64,000 nucleotides of DNA from Siphonodentalium dalli (Eukaryota; Mollusca; Scaphopoda; Gadilida; Siphonodentaliidae). Both the position numbers and the translations under genes were made by a program. Location: NCBI GenBank assembly GCA_032622095.1, contig CP136067.1:194830052-194894051 (forward strand), given 5' to 3'. This document shows, piece by piece, positions 45,539 through 57,800 of this stretch (within the stretch, counting starts at the first letter, position 1; each line of letters begins with the position of its first letter). The notes under the pieces were generated by a model. The model worked only from the letters and a program-made list of their open reading frames with translations, had not been told where the DNA came from and made no database searches.

Positions 45539-46676
45539 TTTAGTACAAATCTTAATGAGAATGTTTTCATTTTGCGCCACATTGTAGTATTTTTAATGGT
45601 GCTAGTGGACACATTGAGAAGTCATTTCGATGGATGAATCTTTTTACAGAGTAGTATTCAAAGTCTACGTGCACCATACAACTATTTTCAAGTTAATGTT
45701 CACTGTATTAGCACTGAACTAGGCACTTGTCAGAGGTATGTGAGACAGCAATAATATATTAGTTTATCTAAAAGTATTTTGCGTTCAACGTTAGCAAATA
45801 AAAATAAGTCATAAATTAAAATTCATATCACGAATAAGCGGGGGGGGGGGGGGTACGGAAGCATGGAGCCTCCACATATATACAAAAATTAATTCCACGC
45901 TTAGATCGGCGATGGTCACATATATACAGGGTGAATAAAGGCAAGGAGACCTCTGCATTAACCCAATCTGCCCTACCTAAACATGTGCAGTTCTGGTCAT
46001 TAGTTAATTAATTCTGGGGTAAAAACATTAATTTTATAGATTTGGGAGCCGAGACATGCCCACCCTTCCTTTTACATTAAGGACTATATGGGAATAATAT
46101 AGAATAATTTATGTAGTTATTCTTTTAATATTACTTTAAACCACACATCATACAGCTCTTTAGACGTTTTGAGGCACACACAGGGTGACTAGAAGGCAAG
46201 GCGACCAAGTTTCCCCGCCTCATCCCACACCTACCCTACCTCAAAATATGCATATGCAATATTTTTCGGTGAATTTAGTGCGTGAATATTTTGTTTCATG
46301 AATTTTGCTTAATGATTTTGTAGTCATACTAGGGTTTACGTATATGCTAAAGCTATTCTTGAATGACTTGTGGAGGTTGACATATCTCCAATCGTGCATA
46401 AAAACGCATTCCCGTTGCTTGTCAATCCCCTTAGGCCTACACCTTTTATTTTAGAGCCGCGCGGTCGGCGGTCGCTTATATATATACAGTATGAACCTTT
46501 ACCTTTACCTTCTCTGTAAATTCCTCCTATGTCCGAAGAACCGTCCTTAGGGTGGACGTGGCCACTCCTTCTTAAGCACAGTAACTTGAAAATATGTCTC
46601 TCGTTCTTCTGATATATATACATGTAAATATAATTAGATTGGTTGGGTAAGTGTCAAGTCGGGGTTGAGACCGTCA
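45539..46676. other. Gene-free stretch with a weak repeat
   Basis: A G13 run lies at 45841. CAGGGTGA.TA.A.GGCAAGG(A/C)GACC occurs near 45928 and 46182 with similar downstream words. No gene. Confidence 0.5.
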
Positions 46677-49600
46677 CTAACTGACGGGGTCCACAGGCGG
46701 AGCTTTGGGACCAAGTTTCTTTGCAGTCAGGACACGGAGTCGAGCTTGGTGAAGTTGGTAGCACAGACCTCGTGATATAGCTTCTATCTTCTGCATGCAG
46801 TCATGTGGAATATTGTATATTGAGCAGTCGAGTATTAATTTCAGTAGTTGTTGATTTTGTAGAGATGGGTTCAGACCAGCTTGGCTCAGGGTTTCTTCAA
46901 TAGCGTTTACAAATCGATTTCTGACTTCATTGAGACTGTCGCATGTTGTTATAAAATGGACCATGTCTTCAGGTTCTTTGCCGCATAGTTGGCAGATATC
47001 TGTGTTGGTAGAGGAAAATTTAGCTTTCTGCCGTTGGAGAATATAGGTCCCTGTAGCCATTTTCATTTTGTAGGTAACCTTGGTAGTGGCGAATGGTTCA
47101 GACCCGCAAGCGTCCCAAATTTGATGTACGGAGCCAGGGGTGGCGTCTTGAAGGTTGAGATGTGATAGAGTTGATTTTCCCATGGCTTCATGTTTCAAAT
47201 TTTTCATCCAGTGAGAATCTACTGCAGTATCCACCATGATTTTCCATAAACGTGTTGGAGGAGGTAGTGCTACTGTGTCGTATGTTGATGGTAGGTCATA
47301 CATTTCAGTGAGATTGGTGACTTTAATGAACCAGCTGTTGGATTTTCCAGATATTACTGCAAGTTGTCTGGCGGCTAGTTGACATTCGATAGATCCTTGA
47401 TTCCGTACTACATTCCCATAGGTTTTCAGGGTTCTCTTGTGTACTTCTGCCTCTAGTGGAATAAGACCCAATGTGAGTAGAGCTGCACAGTTGGCTGTTC
47501 TTGTAGGTAGGTGTTGTAGACGCTTTGCTGTCTGTACATAAAATGTTTCCAGTTGATGCATCTCCTTCTTGTTACGGTTTATGACGTCTAAACCATACAG
47601 TATGCGAGGAAGAATGTCGCATCGCAGTAGATGTGCCGAGACTTTTGGATTTAGCCCGTTCATACAATGAAATCCTGCGCCTAACAGTGCATATGATGAT
47701 CTTCTAGCAGAAGAGATACGTTCGTGAGCAACCGTGCTGGTGCCGTGTTTGGACGTGTTGTCACGAGTAATGCCAAGATGTGTGGCGGTGGCCGTTGTCT
47801 GGATATTATTGTCATTCAGAGTCCATGTGTGACCCAGATCTTTACGGGTAAATTGTAAGATACATGAATTTTGTTCGCTAATGAGGTAGCGCAGTCTGTT
47901 GGAGTACTCCGTCAAGATATTCAGCATGACTTGTAGTTCATTTGGGTCTTCAGAAACGAGCGTGACGTCGTCAGCAACGGTTGGCGATCCACCGAAGATA
48001 TAGCCAATGTGAGAGCCGATGTTATGTTCACTGTATTGGGTCAGTAATCCATTGACAAAAACCTTATAGGTGTATAGGTGACAAGACCCCCCCCCTTGAC
48101 GGACAACTTGTTTCTCCAAAAAATATCGCGAGGTTGCACCATTCCAGTTGACAGTAGAGTGCAGATTTGAAGAGGAGCCAGTTATCACCGGATATTCCAG
48201 CTTTATGTAGTTCTCTCAGTAATCCGGGGTGCCAGACGTCATCGAATGCTTTTTTTGGCATCCATAAAGGCCATGTATAGTGGTTTCTTTAGTTCTTTTG
48301 CTTCGCATATTAACTCGGTTATTATAAGGGCTGCGGTGGTAGGAGATTCTCCTTCTGTGAATCCCGTCTGAAGGGGTGACTGTATGGATTTTACTGCCTC
48401 ATTGTTTCTTTTCGGATGGAGTTTTTCGATAGTCTTTCCGATTGTGTTGGTGATGGTGATCTTCATATATGAGTTGGGGTCGTCTGTTGGTTTCCCTCCT
48501 TTTTTGACGGAGTACTCCTGTGGATGTGGTAGCCCAGTGGGCAGTGTCGGACTTGTAATGGTGTTAATGCACCTGCGTGAGTTCGCGCCTCGCTCGGTGG
48601 ACTATTGTGTCCACAACAGTGGATTGGCCGAATTGAGCGGTGTGTGTGCTATATATAGCCACAAGCTCTTTCAAATCTCGCGCCAGGTTGTGACCCTTGG
48701 GCAAGGTCACTTGTACTGTGCTCGCTTCGTCGTACCTAGACGCGAAATAGGTACCTGGTTGTTGGGTATCCGTAAGCCGCTCTAGTGAAGCGCCTGTAAA
48801 ATGGCAGCAGGCACAAGACTCGGCATTACTCATAAAAAACAGCTGGGGTAATAATGTGAGCGCTTAGAGCTACACCGGGGATTAAGCGCTATATAAATGA
48901 TATACATTATTATTATTATTATATATTGGGCAAACTGTTCCACCTTTCATACAGTCTGGGATCTGGGCTTCCAGAAATATTTTATTGATAATATTGCATA
49001 AATGTGAGTTTAATATTTCTCCTCCATATTTTAGGTGTTCCATTGTGATTCCATCTTCGTCAGGTGCCTTGCCAGATTTGAAGAACTTGAAACACAATGC
49101 TACTTCATCAGGAGTTGTTGGGTGAATGTGCCTTCGATTTTTGGTTAGTGTCTTTGTAAGAACATCAATATCTTCTTCCACGAGAATTTTGAATTGGTCG
49201 TTGAAGTTAGTGGATTCGAGCGGAGTTGATTGGTCCTCAAAGTAGGTGGCCCATCCGTTAGTGATTTCTTCATCTGTCTTTAGGATTTCTTCTTTTACTG
49301 TTATGAGAGTAGTACTGCTTGCTCTCGGGTCGCTCTGAGTTTTAATGAGACGATAAAAGGCATTTGTGTCGGTTTCTCGCAGTTCCATGATCTCGGACAG
49401 TTTGTTGGTTCGGATGTTAGCTTGCTGTCTTCTTTTTAGACTTCGTAGCTGCTTTTTTTATTTGACGTTGAGGTACAGCGGGTTGTTTCCATCTGGCCGT
49501 CCTGTTTGCTTCCAGAGCCAGAAGGTGTGTTTGGCATCTTTAACAGCCGTGGTGATGAGTGGTGACCAGATCCTCTTTGGCTTAAATGGTTTGCTGGGTT

Positions 49601-51545
49601 TGGACTTCCATTGTTGCTGAGCGGCTTCCTTCAGTACCGATGTAAAGTTTGAAACCAGCATCTCCGTTGTAGCTTCATCGGTATTCATTATCGCAGAGTT
49701 GACTAGGGCTTCAGTGACATGGGTACAGTATAGATCTGTGTCAATTTTACGCCAGTTGATTCTTCTGTTCCCGGGTCCCTGGGGGTGTACTATGTCTTGG
49801 ATGGTTTTAAGTTGAAGATTTATAGTTGCGGTGATGGGATCATGAGTTGAAAGGTTGGTAGCTTCTCTCTTGAGGGTTTGGTACTTTCCAATGGTATCTT
49901 GTGACTGGAAAAAATAGTCTATTTGTGTGTGTGTTACATTAGTGGTAGGTTGGCTCACTGGGGCAGGTTGAGGGCAAAGTCAGTTTGGCCTCATCGAGGA
50001 ACTTCTTGAAGTCGTTATCCCGGGTACAGGCATATGTCCTATGTAGTGATGCATTGACGTCTCCCGCCAAGATTATACGGGACGATGAGTTATATTTTCG
50101 GATGATAGTCATGAGCTCGTCAAGGAGAGCATTATAGTCATTTCTGGTATAGTTACTATTTCTGCTTGGTAGGTAAACGCCGATGATGACCACTGGGTTT
50201 TCTGCATTTATCCGTATTACAGCTACTCGGTTTCCCCCGCCCGGTAGAGCATCCACGTATTGAGCGATGTTTTTTCCGGTAGCATATCGCGATTCCAGCC
50301 TCCCCTCTGAAGCGATGATTTGGGAGAACAATAACGTTGTCGTCCGAACATTTCACGACAGCATTAAAGTTTTCAAGTACATCATCAATTTTCCATGTTT
50401 CGTAGTTATATAACCAGTGCTCTTGTGCGATTATAACATCTGCCTTGGTCGCAAGTTGTTGTAGATACTCGCCATTGGATGTAAGACCTTCAACATTGTA
50501 AGAGGTAAGGGTGAGCTCTGTATTCTCATTTGAACTGGAGGAGCATGGTGGATCCAGTTTCAGTGCTGGTGATGTGGTAATGTTGGAAGCAGTGGTCCTG
50601 TTAGTTGAGCCGTGTATGTCCAGGGTGGTTGTTGATTCCACATCACGTGTTTTGGAGCTTGCTGGTATCGTCTTCTTAGTCGAGGTGGCCGATGATGTTG
50701 GCGATCCCCTAACAAAGACTGATTAGAGATGGGTACGGTGTTGTTAGGTTTCTGTTTACCTGGTGGTTCTCGCAGAGTATTCTCATCTGGAGGAGATGTT
50801 GCCAGGGTATCATTATTCCGTTGGTTACCGTCTTCAGAGGATTTTGGTCCAGGCGTTGATGGCTGCGTGATCTTATCACTTTGAGCGATCTCGTGCTTCT
50901 GATGGTTACTAACATGTTTACGTTTAGTAAATAAGTTCGTGGAGTTGAACTCTGCGGTGTTATTTACGTGGTTTTCGTACGTCGTCTCCGTGTCCTCAGA
51001 GTGAGATACCAGTGGAGGATGTTGGTGGGTACATGTTGATTGTTTCATTAATTCAAGTTCAAGTTGCCTCATTCTGTGTTCTAATTTGCTCCATAGCTTC
51101 ATGTCTGTCGATATCTTCTCCGTGGAGTGCACATCAGTTGGCTGTTGAGCATCAGATTTTTTGGAAGGTTTATGAATTTCAATGGATGGTTCTGAACTCC
51201 TGATCTTGCGGGAGTGCTGTAGCTCTAGCTTATCTTTTTCTATCTGTATCTGTAGTTGTTACGTCCTAGTGACCAAAGCTGGCTTTTTCTAAGGTTACGA
51301 TGTAGGTTCTAGATGTTACTATAAATTCCATTTTGACTTTCTCTAATTGTGAAGCAAGTTTACATATTTCTTTATCTCTTTCTTGAGTTCCCGGTCTTTG
51401 GTCAGAATTTCAGACCGTAGTTTGACAGTTTCATCGGTGTCGGGGGTTTTTAATTCGATGTTTCTGAGCTCAGTCAATTTTCCAGGTTGTTCAGGTTTAT
51501 CTTGCTTGGATGTGTCACGAGGAATGTTGTCCAGACCAAAAATGT
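46677..51545 (-). pseudogene. Nearly full-length non-LTR retrotransposon (endonuclease + reverse transcriptase), broken
   Basis: Reading 5' to 3' on the minus strand: a charged, coiled-coil-like N-terminal region (51545 to about 50650), an AP-type endonuclease (about 50540-49940; TSYNVEG, IIAQEHWL, GDVNASL), a linker, then reverse transcriptase (about 49300-47900) with FMDAKKAFD, GGVLSP and VADD motifs, and a C-terminal region with C-x2-C...H...C (about 46960-47010). The frame is broken by an in-frame stop near 49454, frameshifts near 50330, 49950, 48250 and 48090, and a SINE at 48506-48925. Two frame breaks fall on homopolymers (T7 at 48250, C9 at 48088). It is not expected to make an active protein. 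Confidence 0.88.
48506..48925 (+). mobile_element. tRNA-derived SINE inside the LINE
   Basis: A tRNA-like head with A-box-like TAGCCCAGTGGGCAG (48529) and B-box-like GAGTTCGCGCC (48581), a central body, and a tail AGCGCTATATAAATGATATA followed by (ATT)n (48905-48922). The tail resembles a widespread invertebrate SINE 3' end. It splits the LINE reading frame between the RT parts CPIY and KKGGKP. Exact target duplication was not settled. Confidence 0.75.
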
Positions 51546-51801
51546 TGAATAAAATTGTGAATCTTTGAAAAAGTTATATAAACTTAAATGTATTTCATAT
51601 CCCACCCGGACATGCCAAACTGACAAAACTCCACATAACACCCCTGCCGCTTACTCCTTTTATTTGGAGCCGATATCGTTCTCGGCCTCGGCTTACACTT
51701 TTTAGTGGGTCCCTGTACAACGGAGAATTCGTTAATTATCTCCCCTGACGCCGCGACTTTTGAAATGGGTACGCAGATTTAGTTCTTTTATTTCAACAAA
51801 A
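51546..51801 (+). promoter_or_regulatory. Likely promoter and 5' UTR region of the Greatwall kinase gene
   Basis: The 256 bases between the LINE 5' end and the kinase ATG include a moderately GC-rich stretch (51660-51770) and no TATA box that is clearly placed. The assignment rests on position only. Confidence 0.4.
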
Positions 51802-54800
51802 ATGGATCCAAAACCTGCCGACGATGACGATAAATTTAACAGAAGTGGTCGACTAAAGGTATAGAATTATCGTACTACGAATAGCATTAGGCATTGTATC
51901 TAAATTCAGAATTCAACAATGGGAATAAACATTTTACTAAAATTTTACTAAAAAAAAAACAACAAACAAACGCCGCGTTCAACCAGTGAACCACAAGCCT
52001 TCTAACCGTTGATTATTGAGTGATAATATATTTTTTTGTATTCCTATAAAGATATCTAAATAGATCAATATTTCACGATGTGGGTTCAACTTCAGAACTT
52101 GAACTTCCGCTTCTTCGCGTTCAAAGTTTGTCAAGTTACAACGGGTCCGTGACTACCCGCCCCTGGGACGACCCGCCCCGTTTCACTCCGAGACAAATTA
52201 ATTAGGGGTAATTAGGAGCTAATTAGGAGTTGTGAGGGGATTATGAGATGTTTGTTTAACGAAACTGGGTTGTTCTTTATAGATTTTTATTTGATGTCAA
52301 CATAACAATAAATACACATGTAATATAATATAACTTATGAACACAAAAATGTATCAACGATAATTTAATAGGTTTATTCGAGTTTAATGAACGAAGTTTA
52401 AAAACAAAAATTAAAAACGGAATGAACGGAACAAAGTATATAATATGAATATGAACGAAGTTTAATTGTGTAGAAGTCAAAACCGATCCCCATTGTGTTC
52501 ATCCGTCGATGCCAGGCTTCAATGTCATTGTTGGTGCGGACGTCGTATAAGTTTATGCTCCAGCTCTCTGGGGGGAATGATGAACTGGTGATCCATTTGC
52601 GCTGCATGTAATCTACTAGTACTACATGTACCTCCCTTATCTTGGAACCTTCAGATGTTCTGTCATAATACTCTTGGAATGTTTATCGTATATGAGGAGC
52701 CGGGAGGAACGGTAGGGCCAGCAACTGTCGGATGAAGTTATGCAAGGGACCCTCCAGTTAACATCAGTGAGATGAATCCCGATCACTAAGTGTTGTGATA
52801 ACACACTGTGATAATGAACCATGTTTTGAAAGCACCCCTTTTAATTAGTCTTCACTTACCTTAAGTGCCGTTAAGTTGTCAAAACATCGTGTCATTCTTT
52901 ACTCCAGTCCACGCATTGACATAATTAATGAATAAACACATGTTTTGTTGGTCAAAATCTTTAATAATATATCATCAAAGAACATAATTACTATTAACAA
53001 TTTCTTGACAACCCGCCCGTGTTTATCGGGACTACCTGCCCCGAAAACAGCAGAAGGGCGGGTTGTCTCAGGGGTGGGTAGTCCCGTTCCTGTTACAACT
53101 GCAGTTAACTCTTTAATTTATAACATAATAAAGATATAGAGGATCTCCGAGTTATGTTGGGATATAAGATTTTATGAAACTCATTTGATATATTTGAATC
53201 ACAACAAGTTGTCAACGAGTTTTGAATCAAATTCATCAAACGAGTTTCATCATAGTAAAATCTTATATCCCATAGTGTTGAAATGACTCTAGGATTCTGG
53301 AGTTGACTAGTCGAACCCAAAAAGTTGAGTCAAAGTAGAATATCAGTACCTGCGGCCTAGAATTACATAGCTATACCCATAACCTGTCCCCCTATTAGTC
53401 GCAATTTTCTCCAATTACTAGCGCTGTTTAAAGGACAATAATTCAGCAGAAACATACCGGTTTATTCATCAAATAATGTGATAAAAATCTTCATAATTGA
53501 TTCAATTGACGAAAGAACTTATGTAATATATATGCATTTAATATTCCAACCTACATGTAACAAGTTGAAGATCTTGTATATCACATGAAACAAATCAAAA
53601 GAAGCTGCAAAATGCATACAACAGTATTGCCCACTCTGGGACTGGCGACGGAAAAATTGTCTCTCAATTTGCCTCTTTGTTTTTGTGTCTATTTTCGTTA
53701 GTGCATCAAAGTTGGACAAGAAATTAACTTTAATGAACAAAGCAATCATTTTGAATTGTCTTGTCAGGTGCACGGCTTTTCAAAATAGTATTAATCCATC
53801 TGAATCAATGTAAAGACGCGTGGTAAATTTGCAGGTGCGATGCCAAGTGATATGTAACTGTGATTAGGTCAAAATAAAAAAAAAACGGTGTTTCTGGTGA
53901 CCCGGCCACCCCTATTCCGGCGCCCCCGACCATTTTCATTTTATTGATTTTGCAAAATTAGTATACATCCGATTTTATTTTCCGTGTAAACTGATTCATT
54001 TCCACATAAAACGGACACATCGCGTATACTGTTAAACCGGAAATTATACCACACTTCAATTAGGTCTGACAGCCGAATCAAACTTATGCTGTATCAAATT
54101 AATTTTTTCATGTTTTATTCAATAAAACAATAAATTACTCTAAATTCTAATATTATGTACTTAGTTTTATTATTTAAAAGTACATTACAAACAAGCAGAA
54201 GAAGTACAATGGGGTATTCATATTTATTTTGAGCAAAGTTGAAAATAAAATGATAAAATAAAATGAAAAGCCACCAGTCCGCCCATATTTTTTTCTTGCA
54301 TGTCACCAGAAACACAGGTATATATTTTTTGGCCATATTGTGCAGCTCTTCAAATCTGAAGAATTTAATCTTTGAATCTCACCTATATGTATATTCGCTC
54401 TTGGTTCAACCACTCCACTAAATACTTAATGTAACCCAACAACGTAATGCCCCTTCTGGCATAGTCCAGTATTTTAGGGAGTAAGCAAGTCTAGAAAATG
54501 TCCAAATGACCAATGCATGTTTGTGTGTGCCTGTCATTATGACCCATGCCAATTTATCTACCATGCACAGGTAAAAGATACAGATATGTTTTGTTGATAC
54601 AATTTGTGTAAGATACCGTAATAAATTTGTTACTAGTAAGAGCATGTTTTAGAATTACCGGTACATGTATGCTCACATTGTTTGCTATTATTGATTGTTC
54701 TATTTTTGTTCCCTCATTTTAATTAAAAGTCATATTAAAAAATATTTATTATTATATTAATAGATACCTGAATTGTCTGTAACTCATAGCAATTACTTCA

Positions 54801-57800
54801 TGAAAGAAATTTTGACAGGTGCAAAATCATTAATGACCGTCACAAAGCAATTGGTGCCTGTCATTTTATCCAGCACCAAAATTTTAGTTATTTCCAGTAA
54901 CTGCTGTCATACTCGCGGGCAGAATTTTCACCTGCAGTTTTGTGATGTAATAATCTTTGTTTTTGATTCCAATAAATATTATTATTTTAAAAGAAGAAAT
55001 TTCACCTGCTATTATATTAGGTAGTGACATTATGAGCTCATGACCATACGTGTACTACTAAACCAACTGCATGCCTATTACGACTTCAGGCTGGAAAAGG
55101 CAGCACTTACTGCTCTGTCAGGTGTACTGTAAGTCATCAACATGAGTTAATTTTAAATTTTTAGTTGAAAGCTATAGATTGAATCTGAATATCAAAGCTT
55201 TACTTGATTCTTCATGTACAGCAATGCCCTAAATAAACGACTCCTCAAGGGTAATTTTTCATGATTCAGTCGGAAATATGGCTTGTTGCCATTCATCGGA
55301 AAGCTCTCAGTGAGAGCTTTCCGATGAATGGCAACAAGCCATATTTCCAGCTAAATCCTGGAAAATTGCCCATAATTCTGCTGTAGTTAAGGAGTCGATT
55401 ATTTAGGGCATTACTGTATGTTATGCAATAGTGGCATTTCTGTACAAGTTTTTTTTTTTAGGTGCCTACAATTGATGATTTTCAGTTCATAAAACCGATC
55501 AGCCGTGGTGCCTTCGGGTGAGTCATTGCATATTGAAATTTAAAAATTCCAGTATTATTCCAGTGAGTTGGTTATACTTAGCTCAAGTTAGCTGCCATTA
55601 TGTCCTAAGACACAAATCACACTTTGAAACTATGACACTAATCTTATAGGTACAGGTTGCTATGAATCAGGTGGCTGGTTCAATTAGGACATAGACAATC
55701 TATTGCAATTTACTCAAACTTCGGCAATAACTCTCTTTGTTCGTACGGTATATCAGTGGCATAATAGTACATTTAAACAGTAGATTTTCATCTCAATGTA
55801 GATACGAATACTAAATTTGGGAATGAATATTGTCATGGAAACTGTTATCTGCCATTATTCTTGTGAATCCTTTGTCTGCTTGTTTGCATACTTTCAATGT
55901 CACTACTGGTAATTAAATGGAGTGGTTTCTGTTCCACAACTGTGAATGTGAAAAAATGTAGTAAGATTATCACATTTCTCGCTGTGGCCTGGGACAAATA
56001 AGCCAATACCATTATGTTAGTGATGGAGTGATAAAAAAAAATTCCATATCCGGGTTTCCAGGTCAGATACAGTAATGCCCAAAATAATTGACTCCTTAAC
56101 CACAGCAGAATTATGGGTAACTTTTCAGGATTTTGTCTGAAATATGGCTTGTTGCCATTCATCGGAAAGCTCTCACTAGACTAAATCTTGAAAAGTTACC
56201 CATAATTCTGCTGTGGTTAAGGAGTCGATTATTTATGGCATTACTGTACATGTACAGTGTAAAATATTTCGTAAATCTGATTGTGAGAGAAATTGAATAG
56301 CTATCTGTAACAACATCTATAGCATCTAATATTCAGGTCTCAAACTAAACCTTGCAATTGCATGTTGCTGTCACATTCTGGTGATCAAGCTAGGTTCATA
56401 GTGTTTATTGCAACTTGTTTTCTGATGTGGAAAACAAATTATCATTATTTATGGTGTGGTATAGAAAGTTGGAAACAGTTTTCTTTGCATTAGTTGTTTC
56501 AGAATCAATGAAGTGTTCATATTAAAAATGGTGTATCTTTCCTGACTTTCTGAAGATATTTGGGATATAAAATAATAATATTGAGTCAGAGTGACCAGTA
56601 AATGGGAGCTTTTGTTACTAGTTACTATTTTTTTTCCCAATTTCTTTCTATTAATTAGGAGTTGGGGTGAAAAATGTATCCCTTTTTAGAACAATACAAC
56701 ATAAGTTAATGTTGGGAATATCTCTTAAAACACTTTTAAGCGCAATATATGCAACACCAGCTGTGTCTCACGAGTGATTTTTTTTTTTTTTAAATAGCTG
56801 AAAGATATCTTGAAAAGAAGTTCCATATAAATTTTGTCATTGTTATTGCCACTTATTGGTAAAGTGCAGCCTGAAAGAGATAGACTATAATTATATAATA
56901 ACTTATACTCTCTGAGTATCCAGTTTTCAAAGTGTTAAAATATCTTGATTTGACCAATGCCTCCTAACATATGACCTGAACAGTGTAAACAAACATTGTA
57001 AAACTATTATTACAACAAATAGTAATGTTACGTCATTATTGTGGTTAATATGATTTTCTCATAGAGTAATACAAATGGTAGAGCTATACAAATATGATAA
57101 CATATAGCATTACCCTACTTTACTGATTGAAGTATTTACTTATGCTCTACTGTGTTTATCCATCCAATCTGTGGTTTGTACTACATGTACCTTCAGGATG
57201 TTACATCTTCACAGTGCCTTACAAATTACAATAGATTATCAGCTGTTAGATCATTTTCTTCATAATGTATTATCAAACATTGTTGTATAGTACTTCACCT
57301 GAAGGTTGACTGTTATGTTTGGTTCAGAGAATTCTGTTTGTCTGACTCTTTATCTTAAAGTGATGTCACACACAGCATGTTCAGATAAATGGAAGGAGTA
57401 AACCAGGTGGTCAATAACATTAGATCTTATCTGAACTACATGTACATGTACCAACACAGGTGTTTAACCCTTTCATGATGGGACCTGTGCTGGTGCAGCA
57501 TTATAGACCCTGTGCCAGTGTATTCTAAATATATGCAAGTCTCTCATAGGGAGCATCGCATGTATAAGAAAATGCACTGGCTTACAAAATCAAGGTAGAT
57601 ATTGTTAGGCCAATTTATTCTCTTATATATGCGAGGCTGCCTATGGAAGACTCGCATATACACATGTATATATGAGAATGCATTGGCACAGGGTTTTCAC
57701 AAAATTTCAGGAAGCTCCAGAAGGTTAATCTGAATTAAAAGACACTCTTGTTTTCATTTGTGGTATTATTTTCATAATCAGGGTGTTTTTCAGTCCAAAT

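Noticed and set aside
48529-48595. A possible tRNA gene
   Set aside because: A- and B-box-like words are present but no cloverleaf could be drawn, and the body plus (ATT)n tail show it is a SINE.
48384-48833. 133-codon plus-strand frame and 89-codon minus-strand frame
   Set aside because: They lie across the SINE and the antisense of the LINE.
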